From positions 3,224,001-3,288,000 of the forward strand of contig NZ_CP018335.1 in NCBI RefSeq assembly GCF_001902295.1: 64,000 nt of DNA. Reading direction: 5' to 3'. Position numbers and translations under genes: made by a program. Shown here piece after piece: positions 25,864 through 33,367 of the stretch (positions are counted from its first letter, which is position 1; each line of letters opens with the position of its first letter). A model generated the notes under the pieces. It ran no database searches. It worked only from the letters and a program-made list of their open reading frames with translations, and was not told the origin of the DNA. This stretch comes from Clostridium kluyveri (GTDB lineage Bacteria > Bacillota > Clostridia > Clostridiales > Clostridiaceae).

Positions 25864-26823
25864 CTATATATTCCTTTCAATGGATTTATCATTTTTATCT
25901 TTTTCTAAAAATTCCATGAGCAGTTGAATTCTTTCATTTTGTTTTTCTTGTAAAAATTCTGGTGTCCAATTATAAAAACCTTTTCCAGTCTTGCTGCCTA
26001 GATTGCCACTGTCCACCTTACTTTTTAAAAGCTTAGAAGGTTCAGTATCGTTGCAAAGATCTTTAAATAGATAGGAAGATATATTATTAAATATATCAAG
26101 TCCTCCTAAATCCGCACTACATATAGGACCCGTAACTGGTAGTCTTCTTCCATGGCCATATTCTATAGCCTTATCTACCTCTTCTGCCGTTGCAAACCCC
26201 TGCTCAACTATATATAATGCCTCTCTAAGCAATGCAAGCTGGAGACGATTACCTATAAATCCAAGGCATTCTCTTCTCATTTTAACCCCTTTTTTACCTA
26301 TATGCTCAATCCAATCCATAGTTATATCCACGGTTTTTGAATCAGTATGTTTTCCCGGTACCACTTCTACCAATGGTATAAACTGTGGTGGATTCCAAAA
26401 ATGGGCAATCACCACCCTCTCAGGATGCTTTGTATTTATCGCTATATCTGTGGGGCTAAGTCCTGAAGTATTAGAAGCTAAGATAACTTCAGGAGCACAT
26501 ATTTCATCCAGCTTAGAGAATACTTCTTGTTTAAGTTTTAAATCTTCAGCTATACATTCTATTACAAAATCGACGCCTTCTACCGCTTCTTCAATAGTTT
26601 TAACGCCCTTTATCCTTCTTAATGTTTCTTTTGATATATTGGCTTTTATTTTTCCCTTTTCCTCAAGGTTCTTAAGACTACTTTTTATATTTGTAAACCC
26701 TCTTTCCAAACTAGCATCAGTTCTCCCGAACATATTTACATTTAATCCGCTTTCCGCACAAAGCTGAACTATTCCATTTCCCATAGTACCAGTACCAAGT
26801 ACAGCTACATTTTTTATATCCAT
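25864..26823 (-). CDS. 3-hydroxyacyl-CoA dehydrogenase family protein
   Basis: About 319 residues from the ATG behind AGGAGG; an in-frame longer reading to 26868 carries that site internally. The N-terminal Rossmann fold has VAVLGTGTMGNGI. The catalytic His and Glu are in AHFWNPPQFIPLVEVVPG, and the C-terminal domain has GFIGNRLQLALLREALYIVEQG. It reduces or oxidises 3-hydroxyacyl-CoA with NAD(P). In a butyrate/caproate-forming Clostridium it could be an auxiliary Hbd, but it does not sit in a bcd-etf cluster. Confidence 0.87.
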   Translation of the reverse strand: MDIKNVAVLGTGTMGNGIVQLCAESGLNVNMFGRTDASLERGFTNIKSSLKNLEEKGKIKANISKETLRRIKGVKTIEEAVEGVDFVIECIAEDLKLKQEVFSKLDEICAPEVILASNTSGLSPTDIAINTKHPERVVIAHFWNPPQFIPLVEVVPGKHTDSKTVDITMDWIEHIGKKGVKMRRECLGFIGNRLQLALLREALYIVEQGFATAEEVDKAIEYGHGRRLPVTGPICSADLGGLDIFNNISSYLFKDLCNDTEPSKLLKSKVDSGNLGSKTGKGFYNWTPEFLQEKQNERIQLLMEFLEKDKNDKSIERNI

Positions 26824-26925
26824 AACATCCTCCTGAATTCTATATTTATAGATTATATTATAACCCATATTCCATATTTTTTAAAATTTAGGACTTCCAC
26901 TTTAATTCCATACATATATACATAT

Positions 26926-26974
26926 ATAAAAATATAATGTTCGGCAAGAACCATCTTTACCAAACATTATATTT
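26926..26974 (-). terminator. Terminator of the osmoprotectant transporter operon
   Basis: Twelve-bp arms AAATATAATGTT / AACATTATATTT on the minus strand with a T-rich tail, about 30 bases after the stop of the permease/binding-protein gene. Confidence 0.75.
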
Positions 26975-27002
26975 AATACTTCTACGATGCTTCATCAGCA
27001 CC

Positions 27003-28592
27003 TTATTTGATTAATCCCTTCTCTTTCAGGAAATCTTCTGCTATTACCCTAGGATCTTCACCATTATCTGCTCTATAATTCATTTCTCTCATATCCTCAT
27101 CCGTAATTTTTCCTTCTAGACTTAAGAGTAATGGTTTAATTTCAGGATACTTTTCTAACACATCTTCTCTTACCAAAGGAACTGCATAATAAGGAGGGAA
27201 AAAGTTTTTATCATCTTTCAGAAGTTTTAAATCAAATTTCTTAAGCAGCCCATCTGTAGAGAAAGCATCTGTTACCTGAGTTTCATCATTTTCAAGAGAA
27301 GAATATCTAAGCCCTCCATCTAGACCTTTTACAGTCTTAAAGTTTAGTCCATATAATTTTTGAAGTCCCGGGTATCCATCATCTCTGTTGGCAAACTCCA
27401 TAGTACAGCCTAAATTTATATTATTACTTATTTTTGTCAAATCCGATATGGTATTTATGTTATATTGATTTGCCAACTCCTTTTTCATTGCCAGCACATA
27501 GGTATTGTTAAATCCTAAGGGTTTAAGCCACTGCATACCATAGTTTTTCTTAAAATAATCTTCTACTATATCATAAACACGGTCTGCATCGCTTATAGAT
27601 TCTCGTTTCATTATGTTTACAAGGCCTGTACCTGTATATTCCACATATAAATCTATATTACCGGACTTCATGGCACTAAAAACCACACTGCTGCCTCCCA
27701 AATTTAATTTTCTGTCTACTTTATAATCCGTATTGTACTCTATTAAAGAAGAAACCATATTTCCAAGTACTATCTGCTCATTAAAATTTTTTGAGCCGAC
27801 CACTATGGTTTTTTTAGTTAATCCACTATACGTCATAAATGCAATAATACCCAATATCAATAAAGCCACCACTGTTAAAACAGGCTTTTTATTCTTTAAT
27901 ACTTTAGTAATAACTTTATTAGTTTTTTTCTTGGATTTTTTATGTGAAACTTTTATACCTCTAGGCGTTACTATATCTTCAATCTTTCCTATAATAAAAT
28001 CAAAGAATATAGCTAGAAAACAAGCTGGAATTGCCCCTGCCAAAATCATATTATTGTTAACAGTCTGTACTCCTGAAAATACCAGATACCCCAGTCCTCC
28101 AGCTCCTACAAAAGCTGCAATAGTCATAAGTCCCACTGCAGTAACTGCGGATATTCTTATACCAGACATTATAACTGGCATTGCAAGAGGCAGTCTAACC
28201 TTTATTAAAATCTGACTTTTGGTAAGTCCAAGTCCCTCTGCAGCTTCAATTATAGAGCCATCTATGTTAGTAAGTCCTGTAAAAGTATTTTTTATAATTG
28301 GAAGTAGGGAGTATAAAACTACCATGGCAATTGCAGGTTTACTTCCTATCCCAAGCACTGGAATTAAAAAACCCAGTAAAGCCAGACTAGGTATAGATTG
28401 TATAACATTTGCAACTCCAATTATCCCGGCGGAAAGCTTCCTGTTCCTTATTATAAACATTCCCAAGGGAATTCCTATGATCACAGATATTAAAACTGCG
28501 AACAACGTCAGCTGTATATGTTCCATGAAAAGACTATATATTTGTAATTTTCTATCTATGACAAATTGGAAAAAATTATTTATAGTATTCAC
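27003..28592 (-). CDS. Glycine betaine/choline-type ABC permease fused to its substrate-binding domain
   Basis: 529 residues. Residues 1-220 are an OpuCB-type permease (six hydrophobic segments, IIEAAEGLGLTKSQILIKVRLP loop). A further membrane segment (about 238-258) leads into an extracellular ProX/OpuCC-like domain (VVGSKNFNEQIVLGNM, IDLYVEYTGTGLVNI). Fusing the receptor to the permease is a known arrangement for compatible-solute importers. The start is a GTG overlapping the ATPase stop as TAGTG. Likely substrates are betaine, carnitine or choline; not proven. Confidence 0.9.
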   Translation of the reverse strand: MNTINNFFQFVIDRKLQIYSLFMEHIQLTLFAVLISVIIGIPLGMFIIRNRKLSAGIIGVANVIQSIPSLALLGFLIPVLGIGSKPAIAMVVLYSLLPIIKNTFTGLTNIDGSIIEAAEGLGLTKSQILIKVRLPLAMPVIMSGIRISAVTAVGLMTIAAFVGAGGLGYLVFSGVQTVNNNMILAGAIPACFLAIFFDFIIGKIEDIVTPRGIKVSHKKSKKKTNKVITKVLKNKKPVLTVVALLILGIIAFMTYSGLTKKTIVVGSKNFNEQIVLGNMVSSLIEYNTDYKVDRKLNLGGSSVVFSAMKSGNIDLYVEYTGTGLVNIMKRESISDADRVYDIVEDYFKKNYGMQWLKPLGFNNTYVLAMKKELANQYNINTISDLTKISNNINLGCTMEFANRDDGYPGLQKLYGLNFKTVKGLDGGLRYSSLENDETQVTDAFSTDGLLKKFDLKLLKDDKNFFPPYYAVPLVREDVLEKYPEIKPLLLSLEGKITDEDMREMNYRADNGEDPRVIAEDFLKEKGLIK

Positions 28593-29722
28593 TAGATATC
28601 CACATCCTTATTAATAAACTGATTACTCATTACGGACAAAAGACTGCTTCTAGTAATAAGCCCTACTAAAGTTGATTTATCATCTATAACAGGAATATAT
28701 CCCATTTTGTTATATTCCATTTTTTCTAAAGCATTTACTATGGAATCTTCAAAGCTAACTGTTATTACCTCTGTTTCCATAATATCTTTCAACCTCTTAT
28801 TTTTATCCATATTAAGTCTGATTTTTTTCAAAGTAACAAGTCCCATTAGATTATTATTCTCATTCACTATAAGCAAACTATCTACATGATTTGATTTCAT
28901 TATTTCAAGTGCCTGTACCACTGTTCTTTCACCACTTGACTTTATTGGATTTTTTATCATTATATCCTTTGCCTTAATTAAATTCGGTTGATTCCAAATT
29001 CTGTTTTCTCCAATAAATTCCCGTACAAAATTATTAGCTGGATTTTTCAGTATTTCTTCTGGAGTATCAAATTGCAGTATAGTCCCCTTTCCCATAATAC
29101 ATATACGGTCACCAAGTTTTAGTGCTTCATCCATATCATGAGTTACAAAGACAATGGTCTTTTTAAAATTTTGTTGAATATTAAATATTTCATCTTGAAG
29201 TTGACCTCTTGTTATTGGATCCAATGCATTAAAAGGCTCGTCCATTAATATTATATCCGGATTCATAACCAGTGCTCTCACTATTCCAACTCTTTGCTGC
29301 TGTCCTCCACTTAATTCATTAGGATACTTATGCATGTAATCCTTAGGAGACATACCTACCAGAGTCAATAGCTCTTCCATCCTTTCCTGGATTTTTTTAT
29401 TGTCCATTTTTTCAATATTAGGTATTAAAGATATATTCTCAGCTACAGTCATATGAGGAAAAAGACCTGTCTGTTGTATTACATAACCTATATTTCTCCT
29501 AAGTTTGATGGTGTCCTCCTCTTCAATTTTATTTCTATTTATAAAAATTTCACCTGAACTTGGAGTTATCAATTTATTGATCATTTTTAAAGTAGTAGTT
29601 TTTCCACAACCGCTTGGGCCGATAAAAGTTACTAATTCTCCCCTATCTACATTTAAACTTATATTATTAATAATAGATTTGTTGTTTATAGTTTTACTTA
29701 CATTCTTAAATTCTATCAACAT
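28592..29722 (-). CDS. Glycine betaine/choline-type ABC ATPase with CBS domains
   Basis: 376 residues. Walker A GPSGCGKTTT, signature LSGGQQQRVGIVRA, Walker B IILMDEPFNALD, switch HDMDEALKLGD. Residues about 250-370 hold two CBS domains (KNPIKSSGERTVVQALEIM and VITVSFEDSIVNALEKM), which in OpuA-type transporters sense ionic strength and cyclic-di-AMP. First gene of the operon, behind AGGAGGG. The inverted repeat at 29743 overlaps its probable promoter. Confidence 0.92.
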   Translation of the reverse strand: MLIEFKNVSKTINNKSIINNISLNVDRGELVTFIGPSGCGKTTTLKMINKLITPSSGEIFINRNKIEEEDTIKLRRNIGYVIQQTGLFPHMTVAENISLIPNIEKMDNKKIQERMEELLTLVGMSPKDYMHKYPNELSGGQQQRVGIVRALVMNPDIILMDEPFNALDPITRGQLQDEIFNIQQNFKKTIVFVTHDMDEALKLGDRICIMGKGTILQFDTPEEILKNPANNFVREFIGENRIWNQPNLIKAKDIMIKNPIKSSGERTVVQALEIMKSNHVDSLLIVNENNNLMGLVTLKKIRLNMDKNKRLKDIMETEVITVSFEDSIVNALEKMEYNKMGYIPVIDDKSTLVGLITRSSLLSVMSNQFINKDVDI

Positions 29723-29742
29723 AATCCCTCCTTTTAAAAACC

Positions 29743-29783
29743 AGTAACAACTTTAATTTATCACAAAGTTGTCACTTTGTAAA
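29743..29783 (-). promoter_or_regulatory. BusR-like operator over the osmoprotectant operon promoter
   Basis: Read on the minus strand, AGTGACAACTTT and AAAGTTGTTACT (11 of 12 complementary) flank 10 bases, next to a TTTACA/TAAATT candidate promoter with 17-base spacing. The same core, AACAACTTT...AAAGTTGTT, recurs at 30951-30979. The BusR-like gene lies between the two sites, making it the natural candidate binder. Confidence 0.65.
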
Positions 29784-30059
29784 GATTTCCGCCATTTATC
29801 CAACAGTATCATAAGACTTATCTAAGTAAATAATAGTAAAAAAATTGTTAAAAACTATCCATATTTTAATATAATATAACAAATTTACTATAAAACTGAA
29901 GCTTATATGGTCTTAAAAAATCTTTTTGTAATATATATTAAAATAAAAAATTTAAAGTTTTGAAATTTTAAAATAATAATATCATATCTAATTATTTGTC
30001 AAATCAAAAAATTTAAGTAAAAATACAAAATTAATTGTATTATGTATACTAATATAGAT
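29784..30059. other. AT-rich gene-free stretch between the transporter operon and busR
   Basis: Apart from the operator next to the transporter gene I see no gene or recognisable RNA here. The DNA is very AT-rich, with homopolymer runs. Confidence 0.6.
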
Positions 30060-30103
30060 GAAAATAAAAGAACATAGACTTTTTTAAATAAAATCTATGT
30101 TCT
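30060..30103 (-). terminator. Terminator of the BusR-like gene
   Basis: Ten-bp stem AGAACATAGA / TCTATGTTCT followed by TTTATTTT on the minus strand, shortly after the stop at 30122. Confidence 0.85.
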
Positions 30104-30121
30104 CTAAATTATATATTTAAA

Positions 30122-30742
30122 TTAGCAAATAAATTTTTTAATTCTATAATAACTTGCCTCATCACCTATGGCTATAAAAACATCCTCTTCTTCAAATACA
30201 GCATAGGGTCCTGGAGAAAGTATTAAATTACCTCGCCTTCTTATACCTATTATAGTGGCAAAAGTATTTTGCCAAAACCTACATTCAGATATAGTTTTTC
30301 CAATAATATTAAATCCCTTATATATTTTAAACTCAAAAGGTATAAAAGAATTAGTGCTGGTAAATCTATTAGAATAATCTATAAGTTCATTAAGTACTCC
30401 TTCAATTTTTTTCTCTAATATATTCTTTTCATCCAATAATTCAAGCATTTCCTTTTTCAAGAAATTCATAGAATCTATATCTTTAAATTTACCTATAAAT
30501 TTTAAACAGTTATCTACAGATTTAACAATGATTCCACTGCCTTTTGTTACTTCCACAATATCCATATCATTTAAAAGAATCATTGCCCTTCTAATAGTTT
30601 CAGGAGAGACATTATAGTGGCTTGCAAGAGAGGATCTGCCATAGAGTTTATCACCTATAGAAAAATCCCCAGCTACTATTCTATTCGCTATATCTATTGC
30701 TATTTTTTGATACACAGGTTTCATAACATATTGTGATGACAT
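30122..30742 (-). CDS. busR: BusR-like regulator: GntR HTH plus RCK_C domain
   Basis: 206 residues. Residues about 8-75 are a GntR-type winged helix (YQKIAIDIANRIVAGDFSIG, LASHYNVSPETIRRAM). A helical linker (about 85-120) leads to a C-terminal TrkA-C/RCK_C domain (FNIIGKTISECRFWQ, GIRRRGNLILSPGP). This architecture and length are those of BusR, which binds cyclic-di-AMP and represses betaine uptake genes in streptococci and lactococci. It lies beside exactly such a transporter. Direct ligand binding here is inferred. Confidence 0.87.
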   Translation of the reverse strand: MSSQYVMKPVYQKIAIDIANRIVAGDFSIGDKLYGRSSLASHYNVSPETIRRAMILLNDMDIVEVTKGSGIIVKSVDNCLKFIGKFKDIDSMNFLKKEMLELLDEKNILEKKIEGVLNELIDYSNRFTSTNSFIPFEFKIYKGFNIIGKTISECRFWQNTFATIIGIRRRGNLILSPGPYAVFEEEDVFIAIGDEASYYRIKKFIC

Positions 30743-30941
30743 TTTAGATTTACTTTAAGACTGTCTAATCCTAAAGCAATTCCCCCTTTCAAATACATTC
30801 TTTAAGCCATTAATTAGTATAGATTATTCTTAGCTGTATGTAAATAATAATTTAACTAATTTATAAATAAAAATTACTGCTGCACAATATTCATAATAAA
30901 AATAAGTACAAATAAAAAAAATAAAATATAATTAGTTATTA

Positions 30942-30979
30942 ATGACAACAAACAACTTTTATTGTATAATAAAGTTGTT
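30942..30979 (+). promoter_or_regulatory. Promoter toward dapB overlapped by a BusR-like operator
   Basis: ATGACA (30942-30947) and TATAAT (30965-30970) with 17-base spacing point toward dapB. Nine-bp arms AACAACTTT / AAAGTTGTT (30951-30959, 30971-30979) lie across the spacer and just past the -10. The core matches the site ahead of the osmoprotectant operon, so the same regulator may bind both. Confidence 0.65.
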
Positions 30980-31014
30980 GATATTATTAAATACTAATCT
31001 ATATCAAGAGAAGA

Positions 31015-31096
31015 CCTTATCCAGGCGCGTTAGCCACGCTTATCTCCCACTTTGAAGAATATGGGAGCACTAGATAATTGCCGCGTTCGGATAAAT
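31015..31096 (+). repeat. Structured interspersed repeat, copy B (second half only)
   Basis: It opens CCTTATCCAGGCGCG and ends CGCGTTCGGATAAATT. TTATCC pairs with GGATAA, GCGCG with CGCGU, and CTCCCA with TGGGAG around a CTTTGAAGAATA loop. It lies downstream of the promoter at 30942 and about 35 bases ahead of dapB, so it would be in that transcript's leader. It lacks the hairpin half seen in copies A and C. Confidence 0.65.
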
Positions 31097-31130
31097 TAAA
31101 CTTTATAAAAATAAAAAGGAGGTAACCAAC

Positions 31131-31946
31131 ATGATTAAAGTAGGCTTAATAGGTTTAGGTAAAACAGGACATCATATAGCCCGAGGAATTTCAGAACAAA
31201 ACAATATGAAAATCGTAGCAGCAATATGCAGCCCTGAAAGTACAAAGAAAGGCATGAACTTAGGAGAATTACTTGGAACTCATAAAACAGAAATAAAAAT
31301 AAGCACTTCTGATGAGCTTCAATCCATTATTTTTAAAACTAAGCCAGATGTAATTGTAGACTTCTCAAAGCCTTCATCTACTATGGAAAATGCTTTGACA
31401 ATCTCCAAGATGAAAGTAAACTTAGTAATAGGTACTACAGGTTTTACTAAAGATGATATCAGTAAATTTCAAGACATGGCTTATAAATTTAATAACGGCA
31501 TAGTATACACTCCAAATATCACTTTAGGAGTCAATGTATTAATGCTTTTAAGCAATATTGCCGCAAACATATTAAACAAATATGATTTTCAAATTACAGA
31601 AATTCACCACAAAAATAAAAAAGATGCACCCTCTGGCACTGCTTTAAAAATATCTTCCGAAATAGAAAATGGACTTGAATCTGCAGGAGTATGTAACAAA
31701 AATATACCTATAAATTTTGTACGTGCTGGTGGTGTAGTTGGGAAACATCATGTTCTCATAGTAGGAGAGAATGATAAAATAGAGATAAGCCATGAATCCT
31801 TTTCAAGAAAAGCTTTCGCCGAAGGAGCTATTAATGCAGTAAACTATATCTATAAAAAATCTGGATATTATGAAATGAAAAATATACTGGATCTTAAAAG
31901 AATACTTTATAAATATATTGATACTATGGATAGCGCTTTATGTTAG
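31131..31946 (+). CDS. dapB: 4-hydroxy-tetrahydrodipicolinate reductase DapB
   Basis: 271-residue cytoplasmic enzyme of the lysine/diaminopimelate pathway. The N-terminal dinucleotide site is VGLIGLGKTGHHIARG, GTTGF follows, and the family signature is EIHHKNKKDAPSGTAL with the catalytic His-His-Lys set. The segment RAGGVVGKHHV replaces the usual RxGdivGeH form, a small divergence. It stands alone rather than in a dap operon, behind a strong AGGAGG. A second, canonical dapB elsewhere would not be surprising. Confidence 0.88.
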   Translation: MIKVGLIGLGKTGHHIARGISEQNNMKIVAAICSPESTKKGMNLGELLGTHKTEIKISTSDELQSIIFKTKPDVIVDFSKPSSTMENALTISKMKVNLVIGTTGFTKDDISKFQDMAYKFNNGIVYTPNITLGVNVLMLLSNIAANILNKYDFQITEIHHKNKKDAPSGTALKISSEIENGLESAGVCNKNIPINFVRAGGVVGKHHVLIVGENDKIEISHESFSRKAFAEGAINAVNYIYKKSGYYEMKNILDLKRILYKYIDTMDSALC

Positions 31947-32040
31947 CATAAAATCGGTTTTTTATAACTTTCAAACATTTTACCTATTGACAAATTTCAC
32001 ATAATAATATAAATTCATTTCTTACATTATAATTTCACCA

Positions 32041-32092
32041 TAAAAAATCAAAAATTTAAAGGCTTATCATCATTATGATAAACCTTTAAATT
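32041..32092 (-). terminator. Terminator of the putative toxin operon
   Basis: Arms AATTTAAAGG..TTATCAT and complement (32053-32092, one mismatch) with TTTTTGATTTTTT on the minus strand, 50 bases after the last gene of the operon. It marks the 3' end of the four-gene unit. Confidence 0.87.
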
Positions 32093-32142
32093 CACAGAAA
32101 ATTCTTAATTATATGTTCTCTCTTGCAGAACATATAATTGAT

Positions 32143-32472
32143 TTAATCATTTGAGCTGCTTATATGAAAAAGATTTTCAGTATAATTTATCCATATATGA
32201 TTATTCATGTTAAATAAATCGTCTAGCGGACTTCCTCTTTGTATAATAAATTTTTGCTCACCTGTGACTTGCCCATCATACATGGAAATCACACTCATAC
32301 CGTTTAAATAAATATTACGTGCATCACCATAAGTTATCTGTTTTGTCTCAAATTTGTCCAAACTAAATTGTTGAGTTCCAGCTGTATTTCCAGGGTTTTC
32401 TCCATCCCTTATATAAATTGTAATAGCCAGCTTTTTATCCGTACTGTTTGTAAACTTTTTTATTCCTGCCAT
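32143..32472 (-). CDS. Small beta-rich protein of the putative toxin operon
   Basis: 109 residues from the ATG behind GAGGTG. No signal peptide, membrane segment or cysteine is present. Alternating hydrophobic residues (KLAITIYIRD, YLNGMSVISMYDG, QKFIIQRG, HIWINYTENLF) suggest a small beta-sandwich. I do not recognise the family. As the last gene of a pore-forming-toxin-like operon it could be a lectin-like accessory, immunity or stabilising protein; Mak-type operons also carry small accessory genes, but I cannot show homology. Confidence 0.75.
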   Translation of the reverse strand: MAGIKKFTNSTDKKLAITIYIRDGENPGNTAGTQQFSLDKFETKQITYGDARNIYLNGMSVISMYDGQVTGEQKFIIQRGSPLDDLFNMNNHIWINYTENLFHISSSND

Positions 32473-32510
32473 AAGACACCTCATAATTTTAATATTTTAA
32501 CTTAACCATC

Positions 32511-33332
32511 TTAAAGAATTTTAGCCTTATTTGAAAAATCATATGCTTCCATTGCAACCTTTTCCCATTCAGATATAGCCACACTTATATTGATGCTGGC
32601 TATAAAAGGTTCATCTACTTGAATCTCTCTATTAAATATTAAATCAATATAGTCTAAATCTTCCTTAATTGAGACCCAAACACCCCTAAACCTCTGTATA
32701 TCTGCCAATGGAGGTGTATGTATTTTAATCATAAGTAAAGAAAGTTCAACTATAGCTTGAATTGTTTGTTGTACAATATCCATCCCACAAGTATTTTTCA
32801 TTTTCGAATTAGAGTCTATATTTATTATCCAATCATTTGCCCTTATATACATATATTGTTGGCATTCTCTATATGTATTTTCAATAGAATTTGAAAAATC
32901 TATCAAATCATCTACTACTATTGACGATAAATTAATGATATTTTCAATCTCATTAATACAATTTAAAATAGTGTTATGAAATAGTAATCTATCATGTTCT
33001 GATGGCTTCATACCCTGAACAGAACACAAAATATCCTTAAGCTTACAATATTCTACTTTTACCGTTTCCATTCCAAATTTATACAAATAATCTGAAAGTT
33101 TAATAATATTTAAGAATGTAGACTCCTCCCATCTAGCTGCACACTTTTTAAGTATCTGAAAAGATGAAATGAATACCTTAATATTTTCCTCGGCTTCGCT
33201 TCCTATTTTTGTGATTTGATTTGCATAACCTTTAATAATGCCCCACTCGTCAATAGTAACTTCAAATGGAGTATTGTTTGAAATTTTTAACAAATTAGGT
33301 CCAATTCCTTTTATCGATTCTAATATTTTCAT
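32511..33332 (-). CDS. Helical protein, possible second toxin subunit (XaxB/ClyA-like)
   Basis: About 273 residues from the ATG at 33332, with AAGGAG 12 bases upstream. It appears almost entirely helical, with long amphipathic stretches (NIIKLSDYLYKFGMETVKVEYCKLKDIL; cut here at both ends) and a short moderately hydrophobic segment near AIVELSLLMIKIHTPP. No signal peptide. Size, helix content and position beside an XaxA-like gene fit an alpha-xenorhabdolysin B-type partner, but no decisive motif is visible. Treat the toxin role as inference. Confidence 0.55.
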   Translation of the reverse strand: MKILESIKGIGPNLLKISNNTPFEVTIDEWGIIKGYANQITKIGSEAEENIKVFISSFQILKKCAARWEESTFLNIIKLSDYLYKFGMETVKVEYCKLKDILCSVQGMKPSEHDRLLFHNTILNCINEIENIINLSSIVVDDLIDFSNSIENTYRECQQYMYIRANDWIINIDSNSKMKNTCGMDIVQQTIQAIVELSLLMIKIHTPPLADIQRFRGVWVSIKEDLDYIDLIFNREIQVDEPFIASINISVAISEWEKVAMEAYDFSNKAKIL

Positions 33333-33367
33333 TTTTAATTTAATCTCCTTCGTTAAAATATTCAATT

